Shown: positions 18,418-27,250 of the stretch, in pieces
Layout: every line of letters begins with the position of its first letter
How positions within the stretch are numbered: position 1 is the stretch's first letter
Assembly (NCBI RefSeq): GCF_021432385.1
Contig: NZ_JAEACT010000002.1
Coordinates: forward strand, 1,569,501-1,633,500
Direction of reading: 5' to 3'
DNA: 64,000 nt
DNA from: Clostridium hydrogenum
GTDB taxonomy: Bacteria > Bacillota > Clostridia > Clostridiales > Clostridiaceae
Position numbers and translations under genes: made by a program
Notes under the pieces: model-generated
Told to the model about the DNA's origin: nothing
Seen by the model: only the letters and a program-made list of their open reading frames with translations
Database searches by the model: none

Positions 18418-19419
18418 ATGCAAATTAATTTAGAAAATTTAATAAGAGATTATAAAGGAGATGGTATACCTAAAATAGATATGCATGTGCATTATCTGCC
18501 ACAAGCGTATAAGGATGCCTTGTTAAATAGTGGTAAAAAAAATCCAGACGGATTTCCCATTCCTAAATGGGATCCAGAAGAGCATTTAAAAACAATGGAA
18601 CAGCTTGGTATATCTAAATCCATGCTATCAATATCATCACCGCATATTAATTTTGGAGATAAAACCGATGCTAAAATTTTAGCTAGAAAAGTAAATGAGG
18701 AGGGAGCAGAACTTGTAAAAAGATATCCTGATAAATTTGGTTTGTTTGCTTCTTTGCCATTGCCTGATGTAAAAGATAGTATAGACGAAATTCGATATGC
18801 AAAAGATATTTTACATGTGGATGGTTTTGCTTTACCTACTAATACTCATGGGGTATACTTAGGAAATCCTTGTTTAGATCCTATATTTGAAGAGTTAAAC
18901 AGGCATAAAGCTGTGGTTGTTATTCATCCCAATAAACCTAGTAGTATTCCTGAAAATGTTGTTGAAGATTTGCCTATTCCTATGATGGAATTTTTCTTTG
19001 ATACAACTCGTACTGTAATTAATATGATATTAAAAGGGACATTAAAGAAGTTTCCCGATATTAAATTTATTATTCCTCATGCTGGTGCTTTTTTGCCAAT
19101 ACTTGCTGATAGGATTGCTGGTGCAATTCAAATGACATCGATTAAGACAAATGAAGATAAGGTAGATATATATAATGCTTTAAAAAATTTATATTTTGAT
19201 GTAGCTGGGGTTTGTCTTCCTAGACAATTGGATGCACTTTTACAACTTGTTAGTGCTGATCATCTGCTATATGGAAGTGATTATCCCTATACGTCAAAAG
19301 CTGGATGCATTGTATTGGCTGATGCTTTAGATAAAACTAATTTACTTGATAATGATCAGCATCGTGCTGTTTATCGTGATAATGCGCTAAATTTATTTTC
19401 AAATTTAAAAGATGAGTAA
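18418..19419 (+). CDS. Amidohydrolase family protein (ACMSD-like)
   Basis: The 333-residue TIM-barrel metal hydrolase shows the HxH motif on strand 1 (DMHVHYLP), a middle histidine (VVIHPNKPS), IIPHAGAFLP, and the terminal aspartate in LLYGSDYPYT. This set fits the amidohydrolase-2 group that includes aminocarboxymuconate-semialdehyde and salicylate-type decarboxylases. RBS TAGGAGG precedes ATG. It lies behind the MarR gene, so control by an aromatic acid or similar ligand is plausible, but the substrate is inferred only from family. Confidence 0.85.
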   Translation: MQINLENLIRDYKGDGIPKIDMHVHYLPQAYKDALLNSGKKNPDGFPIPKWDPEEHLKTMEQLGISKSMLSISSPHINFGDKTDAKILARKVNEEGAELVKRYPDKFGLFASLPLPDVKDSIDEIRYAKDILHVDGFALPTNTHGVYLGNPCLDPIFEELNRHKAVVVIHPNKPSSIPENVVEDLPIPMMEFFFDTTRTVINMILKGTLKKFPDIKFIIPHAGAFLPILADRIAGAIQMTSIKTNEDKVDIYNALKNLYFDVAGVCLPRQLDALLQLVSADHLLYGSDYPYTSKAGCIVLADALDKTNLLDNDQHRAVYRDNALNLFSNLKDE

Positions 19420-19464
19420 AATTTATTACGAAAAAATTTTTCTATTAAGATATATAGTAATGTT

Positions 19465-19612
19465 GCTGTTATACCTAAAAAGAAAGATACGACCATATAT
19501 GTTTTACATACGGTTGTATTTTTCTTTTTATAAATATTTTCTATAAGTGACTTTTAATGTGCCGACAATTTTCCTGGTTAAACTGCTATATCTATAAGTT
19601 TTTATTGCCTAC
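19465..19612 (-). pseudogene. Remnant of a second lexA 3' end with its terminator
   Basis: Read on the minus strand, 19528-19572 encodes KIVGTLKVTYRKYL then stop, matching 10 of 13 residues of the LexA C-terminus ([13 protein letters not shown]). Past the stop, the hairpin GATACGACCATATG / CATACGGTTGTATTTTT (about 19485-19522) is a diverged copy of the lexA terminator. Upstream the frame soon meets a stop, so only about 27 codons remain. It lies 2.4 kb from intact lexA on the same strand. Next to it, 19579-19599 resembles the end of a family C repeat. Confidence 0.6.
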
Positions 19613-19621
19613 ATGTATATT

Positions 19622-19662
19622 TAAGTATATAATTATATACAGTTAGATATAAAATTATATAC
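19622..19662 (+). promoter_or_regulatory. Operator-like palindromes before the winged-helix gene
   Basis: GTATATAATTATATAC (19625-19640) is a perfect 16-bp palindrome, followed at one turn of spacing by the related GATATAAAATTATATAC (19646-19662). They lie 20-55 nt before the start codon of the regulator, and the TATAAT inside may be its -10. Autoregulation is likely; AT-richness lowers the weight. Confidence 0.5.
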
Positions 19663-19680
19663 AAGAAAAGAGATTTTTAT

Positions 19681-20250
19681 ATGGATGAAAAAGATATACT
19701 TAAAAGATTAGAAAGATTGGAAAAAGCAGTATTCCCACAAAATACAAAAAATCAAAATGAAATAAAAAATGAATTTACAGATGCACTGAATAAAATAGAA
19801 AAAATATTAGAACCTTTAAAGTTAAAATATAGCTTGGATGATTGGATTATGTTTGAGGCTATTATTCCAGATGAAGAACATGGTGTAAATGCTCATTTAA
19901 CAAGTTTTAAAACGTTATGCTTAGAAGAAAATGATGAAGATATTGCAAAACTTTGTAGTGCTTTAGCATCTAAACAAAGAATCCTTATACTTAAACAATT
20001 ATCACGAAATAAACTTGCCAGCAGTGAACTTACTGCAGTTACAGGTATGACGGGAGGGCATCTTCATCATCATATAAGAGATCTTTTATCGCTTGGTTTA
20101 ATTGAAAAAGAAGCTTCAGGAAAATATTCGGCAACTACTTTTGGAATAAATGCTTATATAACAGCAGCATCGCTCTATAGAAGGCTTTCTTATGATAATA
20201 GAGAAAGTTTTAAAGAGAATCTTCATAATTTGGGAAAAGCAAAAAAATAA
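19681..20250 (+). CDS. ArsR-like winged-helix transcriptional regulator
   Basis: The 189-residue protein starts with a charged coiled-coil (DILKRLERLEKAVFP...ALNKIEKILEPLKLK), then a middle region of unknown type, and a winged helix near 95-160: ALASKQRILILKQLSRNKLASSELTAVTGMTGGHLHHHIRDLLSLGLIEKEASGKYSAT. The order fits the ArsR/HTH_20 group, with GHLHHHIRDL as the recognition helix; no CxC metal site is seen. It is 14 nt upstream of the metalloprotease gene, so the two form an operon. Confidence 0.75.
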   Translation: MDEKDILKRLERLEKAVFPQNTKNQNEIKNEFTDALNKIEKILEPLKLKYSLDDWIMFEAIIPDEEHGVNAHLTSFKTLCLEENDEDIAKLCSALASKQRILILKQLSRNKLASSELTAVTGMTGGHLHHHIRDLLSLGLIEKEASGKYSATTFGINAYITAASLYRRLSYDNRESFKENLHNLGKAKK

Positions 20251-20264
20251 GAAGGTGGTAAAAC

Positions 20265-21704
20265 GTGTTAAATTACGATGAATTTATATTTCCAAATCCG
20301 CAAGAGAAAATTTGTATAGTTAAAGCTGAAAATCCAAATAACTTTAGAGGAAGTAAGCTTTCCAAAGATTTAAAGCTTTATAACATAATAATGGAAGAGC
20401 TTAATCATCCTTTTTTTAAATCTATGATAAAAATTCTCCAGTGCAGCAGAAATTTATCTAAAAATGTTTATGGCCCCAATGTTTTATATCTTTCTGAAAA
20501 TGAAGGGTGTTTTCCTAGAACCGGATTACATATAAAAGAAGGCGAGTCTTATGAATATTTTCCAGAGCTTAATTATGTTGATTTAGTACTTGATGAAGAG
20601 AGGGTATTAAATGGTGAATTGTACATTTATACTCATGAATTGGCTCATACTATGTTAAAAAATTTATTGCCTAATTTTCCACATGGTAAATCCTCTATAC
20701 CTCATTTTTCTCAGTGCATAACAGATTATTTTACAGCTTTTGACGAAGGGTTTGCAGAACAATTTGAACGTGTAACATGCGAAAATGTACCAAGGTATCT
20801 AGAAATAAAACGTAACAATTTTAATTTTGAATGTAATTTTTTGAAGCTTTGGATATGCAATTTTGATAAAGATTTAAGGTATGAGGGCGTTTTTAAAAAT
20901 AATTTTATATATAAAAAATTTATGCCTAAAGTTGATAACTTAAGTATAGAAAATAGCTTGTTACTTGAACAGGTTTCGCCCAATTTTGATGCAACTAAGC
21001 TTAAAACAGGGGCAGAAATGCTCTCATGCGAGGGAGTTGTGGCAACTATCTTGTATAATATATGTACGGATAAAATCCTGCAAAAAAATTATACTTATAG
21101 GCACATTTATAATAAATTTTTAATAAAAACGCTGCCAGCTAACGCAGATATTAAAGATGTATTTAGTCCATATGAAAATGTTCTAATTAAAATTTTATGG
21201 GTTATGTATAATTTGGCTGATAGAATAAAAGAGGATTCACCTGTGCTAATTAATTTCATAGAAAATTGGTGTGAATATTTTCCAGAGGATAAGGAAAGAA
21301 TTATTAATATATTTATAAATATAACTGCTGGGAAAACTATTGAAAATGACGCAGGAAGGATATATGAGCAAATTGCAATTGAAGGAATGTTTGGAATGGC
21401 AGAAGCTGTGAGCAATTCGATACTACAATATAGAAAACATATAAAAGCTTTATGCAGCAAAGTTATAAAAGGTGAGATATCCATTGGTCAAAATGTTCCA
21501 AAGGAATTATGGATTGAAAATAAGAGGGTAACTGCACCTAAAATTTCTTTTTCAGATTTAAATACTCAAGCTATGATGATTAATCTAAATACTGCATCTA
21601 TAATGCAACTTATGAGTTTTCCTAAAATAACCCTTGAAGCTGCTAACAAAATATTATCAGATAGAGAAGATGGAAGATTTATTGATGAAAATAATATTCT
21701 ATAA
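20265..21704 (+). CDS. Putative zinc metalloprotease with C-terminal helix-hairpin-helix
   Basis: This 479-residue protein has no family I can name, but two elements are clear. HELAH at residues 124-128 is a HExxH zinc site, and FDEGFAEQ (about 159-166) supplies a candidate third ligand (Glu161 or Glu165) in the spacing of gluzincin-type peptidases. The last 40 residues (INLNTASIMQLMSF...AANKILSDREDGRFI) match the ComEA-type helix-hairpin-helix, a sequence-independent DNA-binding or protein-binding module. The middle (200-430) is helical and unassigned. Start is GTG with GAAGGTGG 6 nt upstream. No signal peptide is present. A cytosolic peptidase tethered to DNA, under the adjacent regulator, is my inference. 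Confidence 0.6.
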   Translation: MLNYDEFIFPNPQEKICIVKAENPNNFRGSKLSKDLKLYNIIMEELNHPFFKSMIKILQCSRNLSKNVYGPNVLYLSENEGCFPRTGLHIKEGESYEYFPELNYVDLVLDEERVLNGELYIYTHELAHTMLKNLLPNFPHGKSSIPHFSQCITDYFTAFDEGFAEQFERVTCENVPRYLEIKRNNFNFECNFLKLWICNFDKDLRYEGVFKNNFIYKKFMPKVDNLSIENSLLLEQVSPNFDATKLKTGAEMLSCEGVVATILYNICTDKILQKNYTYRHIYNKFLIKTLPANADIKDVFSPYENVLIKILWVMYNLADRIKEDSPVLINFIENWCEYFPEDKERIINIFINITAGKTIENDAGRIYEQIAIEGMFGMAEAVSNSILQYRKHIKALCSKVIKGEISIGQNVPKELWIENKRVTAPKISFSDLNTQAMMINLNTASIMQLMSFPKITLEAANKILSDREDGRFIDENNIL

Positions 21705-21712
21705 AAAATCTA

Positions 21713-21741
21713 TTGAATTAATTCACTAGTTTTGCTATAAT
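21713..21741 (+). promoter_or_regulatory. Promoter of the Cys-rich acidic protein gene
   Basis: TTGAAT (21713-21718), a 17-nt spacer and TATAAT (21736-21741) form a strong sigma-A promoter that begins 9 nt after the metalloprotease stop codon. Confidence 0.7.
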
Positions 21742-21810
21742 ATAATTTCATGGAAACTCGAAGTTATATTATGTTCCAAATATTAAATTGTAAAGAGGGT
21801 AGTGCATTTT

Positions 21811-22224
21811 ATGGAAAAAATTTGTGTCCTTAATTCAAATAAAGTATGTGATGATTGCGGTGAATGTGATAAGTGCGATTTAAACCCAGAAAAAATATGT
21901 AACAACTGCGGAAAATGTTTAAATATTGATGGGTTTGATACGCGTTCAATAAGAATAGATGATGTAATAGAAGATGAGACTGAAATTAAAAAATATGAAG
22001 AAGAACTTGATGAAGAAGAAACAGAAGAGACTAATTTGGTTAATGAAAATGAGCTTTTAAACGATTATGATGATGATTATGTTAATACAGATGATAAAGA
22101 AGTTGATTTAGAATTAATAGATGATATTGATGGATTGAATGAAATATTAGAAGATGAAGAAAAAAGGACAAAATATACTGAAGAAACTTATCCTGGAATG
22201 TTTGTTATCAAAAAGCAGAAATAA
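21811..22224 (+). CDS. Cys-rich N-terminus / acidic C-terminus hypothetical protein
   Basis: About 137 residues. The first 40 contain eight further cysteines after an initial one, in two pairs of the form CDDCGECDKC and CNNCGKC, which could bind zinc or an iron-sulfur cluster. The rest is strongly acidic (runs such as EEELDEEETEET and NDYDDDYVNTDDKE) and ends TYPGMFVIKKQK. GTG at 21802 is in frame, but GAGGG sits only 2 nt before it and 11 nt before the ATG at 21811, which is chosen. It has its own promoter and terminator. I do not recognise the family; the layout suggests a small metal-binding or protein-binding factor. Confidence 0.75.
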   Translation: MEKICVLNSNKVCDDCGECDKCDLNPEKICNNCGKCLNIDGFDTRSIRIDDVIEDETEIKKYEEELDEEETEETNLVNENELLNDYDDDYVNTDDKEVDLELIDDIDGLNEILEDEEKRTKYTEETYPGMFVIKKQK

Positions 22225-22232
22225 CGACTATT

Positions 22233-22272
22233 AAAAAACCACTCACAAGTTGAATTTGTAAGTGGTTTTTTG
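22233..22272 (+). terminator. Terminator
   Basis: AAAAAACCACTCACAA (22233-22248) pairs with TTTGTAAGTGGTTTTTT (22255-22271), with one mismatch, ending in six T residues. Confidence 0.85.
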
Positions 22273-22370
22273 ATATAGATATATCAAATTTATTTGTACC
22301 ACAATGCCCAAAAGGCGGCATTGTGGTACAAATAAATTTTAAGTTTCAAGGTGGTATACCTTTATAGATA
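22271..22370. repeat. Family C palindromic repeat, copy C2
   Basis: The central hairpin has perfect 23-bp arms (22286-22308 and 22317-22339) around an 8-nt loop CAAAAGGC; the arm begins AAATTTATTTGTACC and ends ACAATGCC. The outer right part, AAGTTTCAAGGTGGTATACC, matches copies C1 and C3. It lies between the terminator and the convergent chemotaxis pseudogene. Confidence 0.8.
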
Positions 22371-22383
22371 AAGCGCTCGAATG

Positions 22384-23619
22384 CTAAATTTTAAATTTGT
22401 TTATATGAGATTGCAATTCAACAACTATTTGGGTTAAAGCTTCAGCTGCTTCAGCAACTTGTTTCATTAAAGCGGATTGCTCCTCAGAAGTAGCTGCAAT
22501 ATTTTGAATGCTATCCGATGTTACATTTGCTGAATTTGAGATACTTGATACATTGTTTGCCATTACATTTGAGTGATTAAAAATACTATCAATTTCATGA
22601 GCAGCTTCATTTATTTTGGTTGAAACTGTTTTTATTGATGTTGCTATATCGTGGAAGGAATTCCCTGCATTTTGAATTAAATGAGTACCTTTTTCAACTG
22701 CAAGAGTACCATTCTCCATAGATTTGGCAGTATTATTTATTTCATTTTGAATATCACCAATCAAATTTTCAATTTCATGAGCAGCATTGCTTGATTCTTC
22801 TGATAGCTTTCTAACTTCTTCGGCGACAACAGCAAAGCCTTTTCCGTGTTCTCCAGCTCTAGCGGCTTCAATTGCAGCATTTAAAGCTAATAAATTTGTT
22901 TGTGAAGCTATATCGTTTATAAGAGCAGTTATGCTATCAATTCTTTTGGATTTATCGCTCAAAGTATTTATAATTTCAGCAGTGTCTTTTACATATGATT
23001 CTATTTCACTAATTTGATCAATGGCTTCATTTATAATTTTATCTCCATTTTGTGCAGTTGTGGAAGCTGAACTTGAAAGATTAGCAGTGATATTTATATT
23101 ATCTTTAACATTTCCAATAGAAGAATGAATTTTATCTACAGATGAAGAAATTTCTTTTGTGCTGTTTGCTAAAGACTCTACTTCGGTAGAAATATTTTGC
23201 ATTGTTAAAGCAACTTGCTCTGCAGCTGCTTCAGTTTGATCAGTACTGGCAGTTAATTCTTCTGCAGTGCCAACAATATTATCAAGATTGTTTCCAAAAG
23301 ATTTAAATACATTTCTTAAATTTTCAGCCATAGTATTTAAGTTTAATGCCATTGAACCGAGCTCATCATTAGAATTTATAGTTATATTCTGTGTAAGATC
23401 TCCACTGCAAATAGTTTCGGAAAGGGTATTAACTTTTTTTATGTTTTTGGTTATATAATTGCTAAATATAATTACATCAATTGAAACTAAAATAATCATT
23501 AGTGCTATTAGCATTACTAAAGCATATAATAAAGTTTGAAGCGGTTTATAAATTTCTGCTTCTGATATAGTTATGCCTAAAACCCAATTTGTTTGATCAA
23601 TTGAATATAGTGTAGGAAA
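22384..23619 (-). pseudogene. Methyl-accepting chemotaxis protein, 5' truncated
   Basis: The open frame (minus strand) reads, in order, the last strand of a dCache sensor domain ([26 protein letters not shown]), one membrane segment ([27 protein letters not shown]), a HAMP domain, and a full signalling domain with the hairpin tip [41 protein letters not shown]. The first membrane segment and nearly all of the sensor are missing: an in-frame TAA stands at 23620-23622, where the sequence changes to the flank of the tnpABC element. The downstream half is intact and could start at internal ATGs near 23514, but without a sensor. It is most simply a receptor gene truncated beside the mobile element. 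Confidence 0.8.
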
Positions 23620-23762
23620 TTAAATAGTATTTACAGTATTTTATGTACTACTTTTATATAAAAATATGACTTAAATTACTATATAGATAGTTAGAATAAT
23701 TAAAGTTGTTATAGTAAAAACTATGATTGAAATAAGTAAATCATAGGAGTGAATATAGAAAA

Positions 23763-24890
23763 ATGGAAGTAGTAAGAGTAAGAACAGAAGACGATAAGGA
23801 AAGATACTTTGTAGCTGATGATGAGGGGTTACCTATTGAACCAATTTTAAAATTTATAAGGTTTAAAGATAACACTAATTATGCAAGAAATACATTAAGA
23901 ATGTATTGTCAACATTTAAAATTATATTTTGAATATTTAGAACAAAGGAAATTAGATTTTCAAAATATAACCATAGATGATTTATCATTGTTTGTTAATT
24001 GGTTGCAGAATCCTTATAAGAGTTTAAAAGTAATACCTACTAACAAAATAGATTCAGCAAGAAGTCCAAGGACTATAAATATTATAATAGATACGGTTTT
24101 AATGTTCTACGACTATATTTTAAGGCATGAAGAGTATAGCAATAATATTTCAGAAAGGCTTAAAAAATTCGTTTCTACTCCAAGTAGAAACTTTAAAGGA
24201 TTCTTATATGGAATAGCCTATGATAAGAAAAAAGTTACAAGTAATATATTAAAACTTAAAATACCAAAATCTAAACCTAAAACTTTAACCAAAGAAGAAA
24301 TTACAATGCTCATAAATACTTGCAATAATTTTAGAGATAAATTTTTGTTATTACTCTTATATGAGACTGGATTTAGGATAGGCGAAGCCTTATCCTTATG
24401 GATTGAAGATTTTGATATAAGTGATATGATAATCGACCTTAAAGATAGAGGAGAACTTGAAAATAATGCTGAGATAAAGACGGTATCAAGTCCAAGAAGA
24501 ATAGATATATCTCAAAATCTTGCTGATATGTTTATGGAATATATAGCTGAATATCATACTGAGGAAGTTGAAACTAATCATATTTTTATAAAGATAAGTG
24601 GTAATAATCAATATAAACCAATGAACTATATTGACGTTGATAATTTATTTAGAACACTTAAAAAGAAAACTGGTATATACGTTACGCCACATATGTTTAG
24701 ACATAGTTCATTAACCATTCTTAGAATGGCAGGTTGGCAACCAGAGTTACTTAGAATAAGAGCTGGTCATAAAAATATTTATACTACTTTAAACACATAT
24801 ATTCATCCTTCAGAAAAAGAAATAACGGAAGAGTTTAATAAAACTCAACCTAATTTGGACTTAGATATTTACAACGAAGGAGATGAATAG
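23763..24890 (+). CDS. tnpA: Tyrosine recombinase, Tn554 TnpA-like
   Basis: The N-terminal SAM-like core-binding domain (RNTLRMYCQHLKLYFEYLEQ) is followed by the catalytic domain with Arg in ETGFRIGEALSL, HxxR in HMFRHSSLTILRMAGW, the second His in RAGHKNIYTTLNTY and the nucleophile Tyr in that last string. 375 residues matches TnpA of Tn554 (361). RBS CATAGGAGTGA lies upstream of ATG. It overlaps the tnpB RBS, so translation is likely coupled. It would cut and join the element ends together with TnpB. Confidence 0.9.
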   Translation: MEVVRVRTEDDKERYFVADDEGLPIEPILKFIRFKDNTNYARNTLRMYCQHLKLYFEYLEQRKLDFQNITIDDLSLFVNWLQNPYKSLKVIPTNKIDSARSPRTINIIIDTVLMFYDYILRHEEYSNNISERLKKFVSTPSRNFKGFLYGIAYDKKKVTSNILKLKIPKSKPKTLTKEEITMLINTCNNFRDKFLLLLLYETGFRIGEALSLWIEDFDISDMIIDLKDRGELENNAEIKTVSSPRRIDISQNLADMFMEYIAEYHTEEVETNHIFIKISGNNQYKPMNYIDVDNLFRTLKKKTGIYVTPHMFRHSSLTILRMAGWQPELLRIRAGHKNIYTTLNTYIHPSEKEITEEFNKTQPNLDLDIYNEGDE

Positions 24891-24891
24891 T

Positions 24892-26859
24892 GTGAAGATA
24901 CAAGATATTAAAAGTAATCAACAAAGTAAATATGAAGAAATCATTGAGTATCTTAGTCAAGATAATGGATATTGGTTGAAAAATGATAAATGGGATTTAA
25001 CTAAGGACTTTTTCGTTGGAAAAGTTATAAGAAGTTATAAAAATATTAATTTTTCTAATATAAATAATGAAGCTCTAAAGAATGAATTGAAATTTTATAT
25101 TATATATAGTTTTAAAGAAAATTTACTGAAAAATTCCTATATAGTATGTTTAGCTTCAACATTAAAACATTTTAGTGATTTTCTTAATAGTTATTATTTA
25201 AGATGTATAACTTTTAATATTATAAATGGTGATGATTTTAAGTTTAAATTTAAAAATTATCTTATGAATGTAGGATTTAAGATATCAGATAAGGGAAAAA
25301 TTAATGCTACTGAGATGAATAACATATTGTATGTTATAGATTTTATTCAAAATTACTATGATGACAGAGAAGAAACTGAAAAAGATATATGGTATTCAAA
25401 AAATATTAAAGGTTTAAAGATAAGAGCTACTCAAAATAGAAAGAGTTCATCATTGAACTTTAATGAAATTCCAGAGTATTATAAAGAAACAGTAAAACGG
25501 TATTTTAGACATATAATATGGAAGAAGTCGTTTGACCATTGTTTTAATATTTTAGTTTATTTAAGATATTTTTTTAAATTTTATTATTCATTGGGATATA
25601 AAGATGGATTTATAGAAAGTCTTACAAGAACAGATATTGAAAAATATGTAAGTTTTTTATATCAAGATAAAGCAAACGCCTCAACACACGAAAAACATCG
25701 ATATTTATCTCAAATAAGAATTTTTTTAGAATATATTCAACTGGCTCAATTTGAAACAGCTCCACAAAAAGAAATAAATTACCTCGTATTTAAAGATGAT
25801 ATGCCAAAGATAGAGAAATTTGCAGATTCTTTAAATAGAACTAAATTTATCCCAGAACCTATATTAAAGCAAATAGATAATAATATTATGCATTTAGATA
25901 GACCACAGTTTATACCTATTTATATCTTGCTTAGGGAAACAGGATGGCGTGGTACTGATATATTAAATCTAAGATTTAATAATTGTTTAGAACAGATTTG
26001 GAATAACAAAGAGCAAACTTATAACTACTACCTTTGTGGTGAAATAACTAAAACAGGCATAGCACAACTTAAAATACCTATAAGAGATAAGGTTGCTGAA
26101 ATGGTTCAAAAAGCCAATGATAAAGCTAAGGAATTAAGTACAGATGAAAATAATCCTAAGAAATATTTATTCAATACTTATGAAGGAAAATTAAAAGGAA
26201 TCCCATTAAGTAAGCAATCTTTACTGCTTACAATTCAAAGGTTAATTAAGCAGAAAAATATATTAGATGTCAATGGTGAGTTATATCATTTTAGACTTCA
26301 TTCATTAAGGCATACAAGGGCTAAAGAATATGTAGAACAAGGTATGGGCATTAGCATTATACAACAAATATTAGGGCATCAGAGTCTTCAAATGACGGTT
26401 CATTATGCAACAGTAACAGAAAATGTTCTTTATGAAAAGTGGAAGAATACGGAGGATTTAGAACTATTTAAAGTTGATACTAAAACTAATGAGCTTGAAA
26501 AAATAGATTTAAATTCTGACGCAGGTGAAAATTTAATAAGATATGAGTATGTTAAAAAGAATTTAGATGCAGTTAGAGTACCTTTTGGAGTATGTTTTAA
26601 ACCTTCTAAATTACCTTGTAAACAACAAATGAATCATTGTTTAACTTGTGCTAGTTTCTGCACTACAGTTGAAAATATTCCTGAATATGAGGAAGAAATT
26701 GAAAAAGTAAAATCTCAAATAGAAGTAAGTAATAGATGTGGTAGAGAACTATGGGCAGAAAAGAATAAGACGTATTTAAAATTATTAGAAGATACATTGA
26801 TAAGAGTTAAAGAGCAGAAAATTATTCATAAAAATGGTAAGTCAAGGGAGGAAGCATAA
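24892..26859 (+). CDS. tnpB: Tyrosine recombinase, Tn554 TnpB-like
   Basis: Large recombinase of about 655 residues with a long N-terminal extension (1-330) and the catalytic set Arg in RETGWRGTDILNLRF, HxxR in HSLRHTRAKEYVEQG, His in ILGHQSLQMTVHYA and Tyr in the same string. Near the C-terminus five cysteines in CFKPSKLPCKQQMNHCLTCASFC suggest a zinc-binding knob, as in Tn554 TnpB. An ATG at 24883 is in frame, but AAGGAG ends at 24882, directly against it; GTG at 24892 has 9-nt spacing and is preferred. Confidence 0.9.
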   Translation: MKIQDIKSNQQSKYEEIIEYLSQDNGYWLKNDKWDLTKDFFVGKVIRSYKNINFSNINNEALKNELKFYIIYSFKENLLKNSYIVCLASTLKHFSDFLNSYYLRCITFNIINGDDFKFKFKNYLMNVGFKISDKGKINATEMNNILYVIDFIQNYYDDREETEKDIWYSKNIKGLKIRATQNRKSSSLNFNEIPEYYKETVKRYFRHIIWKKSFDHCFNILVYLRYFFKFYYSLGYKDGFIESLTRTDIEKYVSFLYQDKANASTHEKHRYLSQIRIFLEYIQLAQFETAPQKEINYLVFKDDMPKIEKFADSLNRTKFIPEPILKQIDNNIMHLDRPQFIPIYILLRETGWRGTDILNLRFNNCLEQIWNNKEQTYNYYLCGEITKTGIAQLKIPIRDKVAEMVQKANDKAKELSTDENNPKKYLFNTYEGKLKGIPLSKQSLLLTIQRLIKQKNILDVNGELYHFRLHSLRHTRAKEYVEQGMGISIIQQILGHQSLQMTVHYATVTENVLYEKWKNTEDLELFKVDTKTNELEKIDLNSDAGENLIRYEYVKKNLDAVRVPFGVCFKPSKLPCKQQMNHCLTCASFCTTVENIPEYEEEIEKVKSQIEVSNRCGRELWAEKNKTYLKLLEDTLIRVKEQKIIHKNGKSREEA

Positions 26860-26860
26860 G

Positions 26861-27235
26861 ATGGCTGGAAATACTAAAGGATTGAAAGAATATGCTCAAA
26901 ATAAAACTAAAATGACATTAGAAAAAGTAGATAAAGCCATTAGAGAACTATCTCTTGGCGAACATAAAATTAATTTTAATAGTGTATCTAATTTAAGTGG
27001 AGTATCTAAAAATTTTTTATATAAAAATGAAGAAATTAAGAAAAGAATTGAAGAACTTAGATACAAACAAACTGAAAAAGTTATAAAACAAAAACTTAAA
27101 TATAATAAAACTGATAAGTCGAAAGATATTATTATACTTGCAAAAGATAAAAAGATTAAGGAAATTCAAGAAGAAAACAGAAAACTTAAAGGAGAATTAG
27201 AAGTTCTCAGAGGAAAATTATATGAAAAGATATAA
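26861..27235 (+). CDS. tnpC: Tn554 TnpC-like protein (DUF6262)
   Basis: 124 residues, close to the 125 of Tn554 TnpC. It has an N-terminal helix-turn-helix-like stretch (INFNSVSNLSGVSKNFLYKNEEIKKRIEEL) and a C-terminal coiled coil (KDKKIKEIQEENRKLKGELEVLRGKL). An in-frame ATG at 26834 lies inside tnpB without RBS; GGGAGG before the ATG at 26861 sets the start, 2 nt after the tnpB stop. In Tn554, TnpC is accessory and affects efficiency and orientation of transposition. Confidence 0.88.
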   Translation: MAGNTKGLKEYAQNKTKMTLEKVDKAIRELSLGEHKINFNSVSNLSGVSKNFLYKNEEIKKRIEELRYKQTEKVIKQKLKYNKTDKSKDIIILAKDKKIKEIQEENRKLKGELEVLRGKLYEKI

Positions 27236-27250
27236 ACAAAATATAAACTA

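Noticed and set aside
24883-24885. ATG at 24883 as the tnpB start
   Set aside because: The Shine-Dalgarno sequence ends directly against it; GTG at 24892 has proper spacing.
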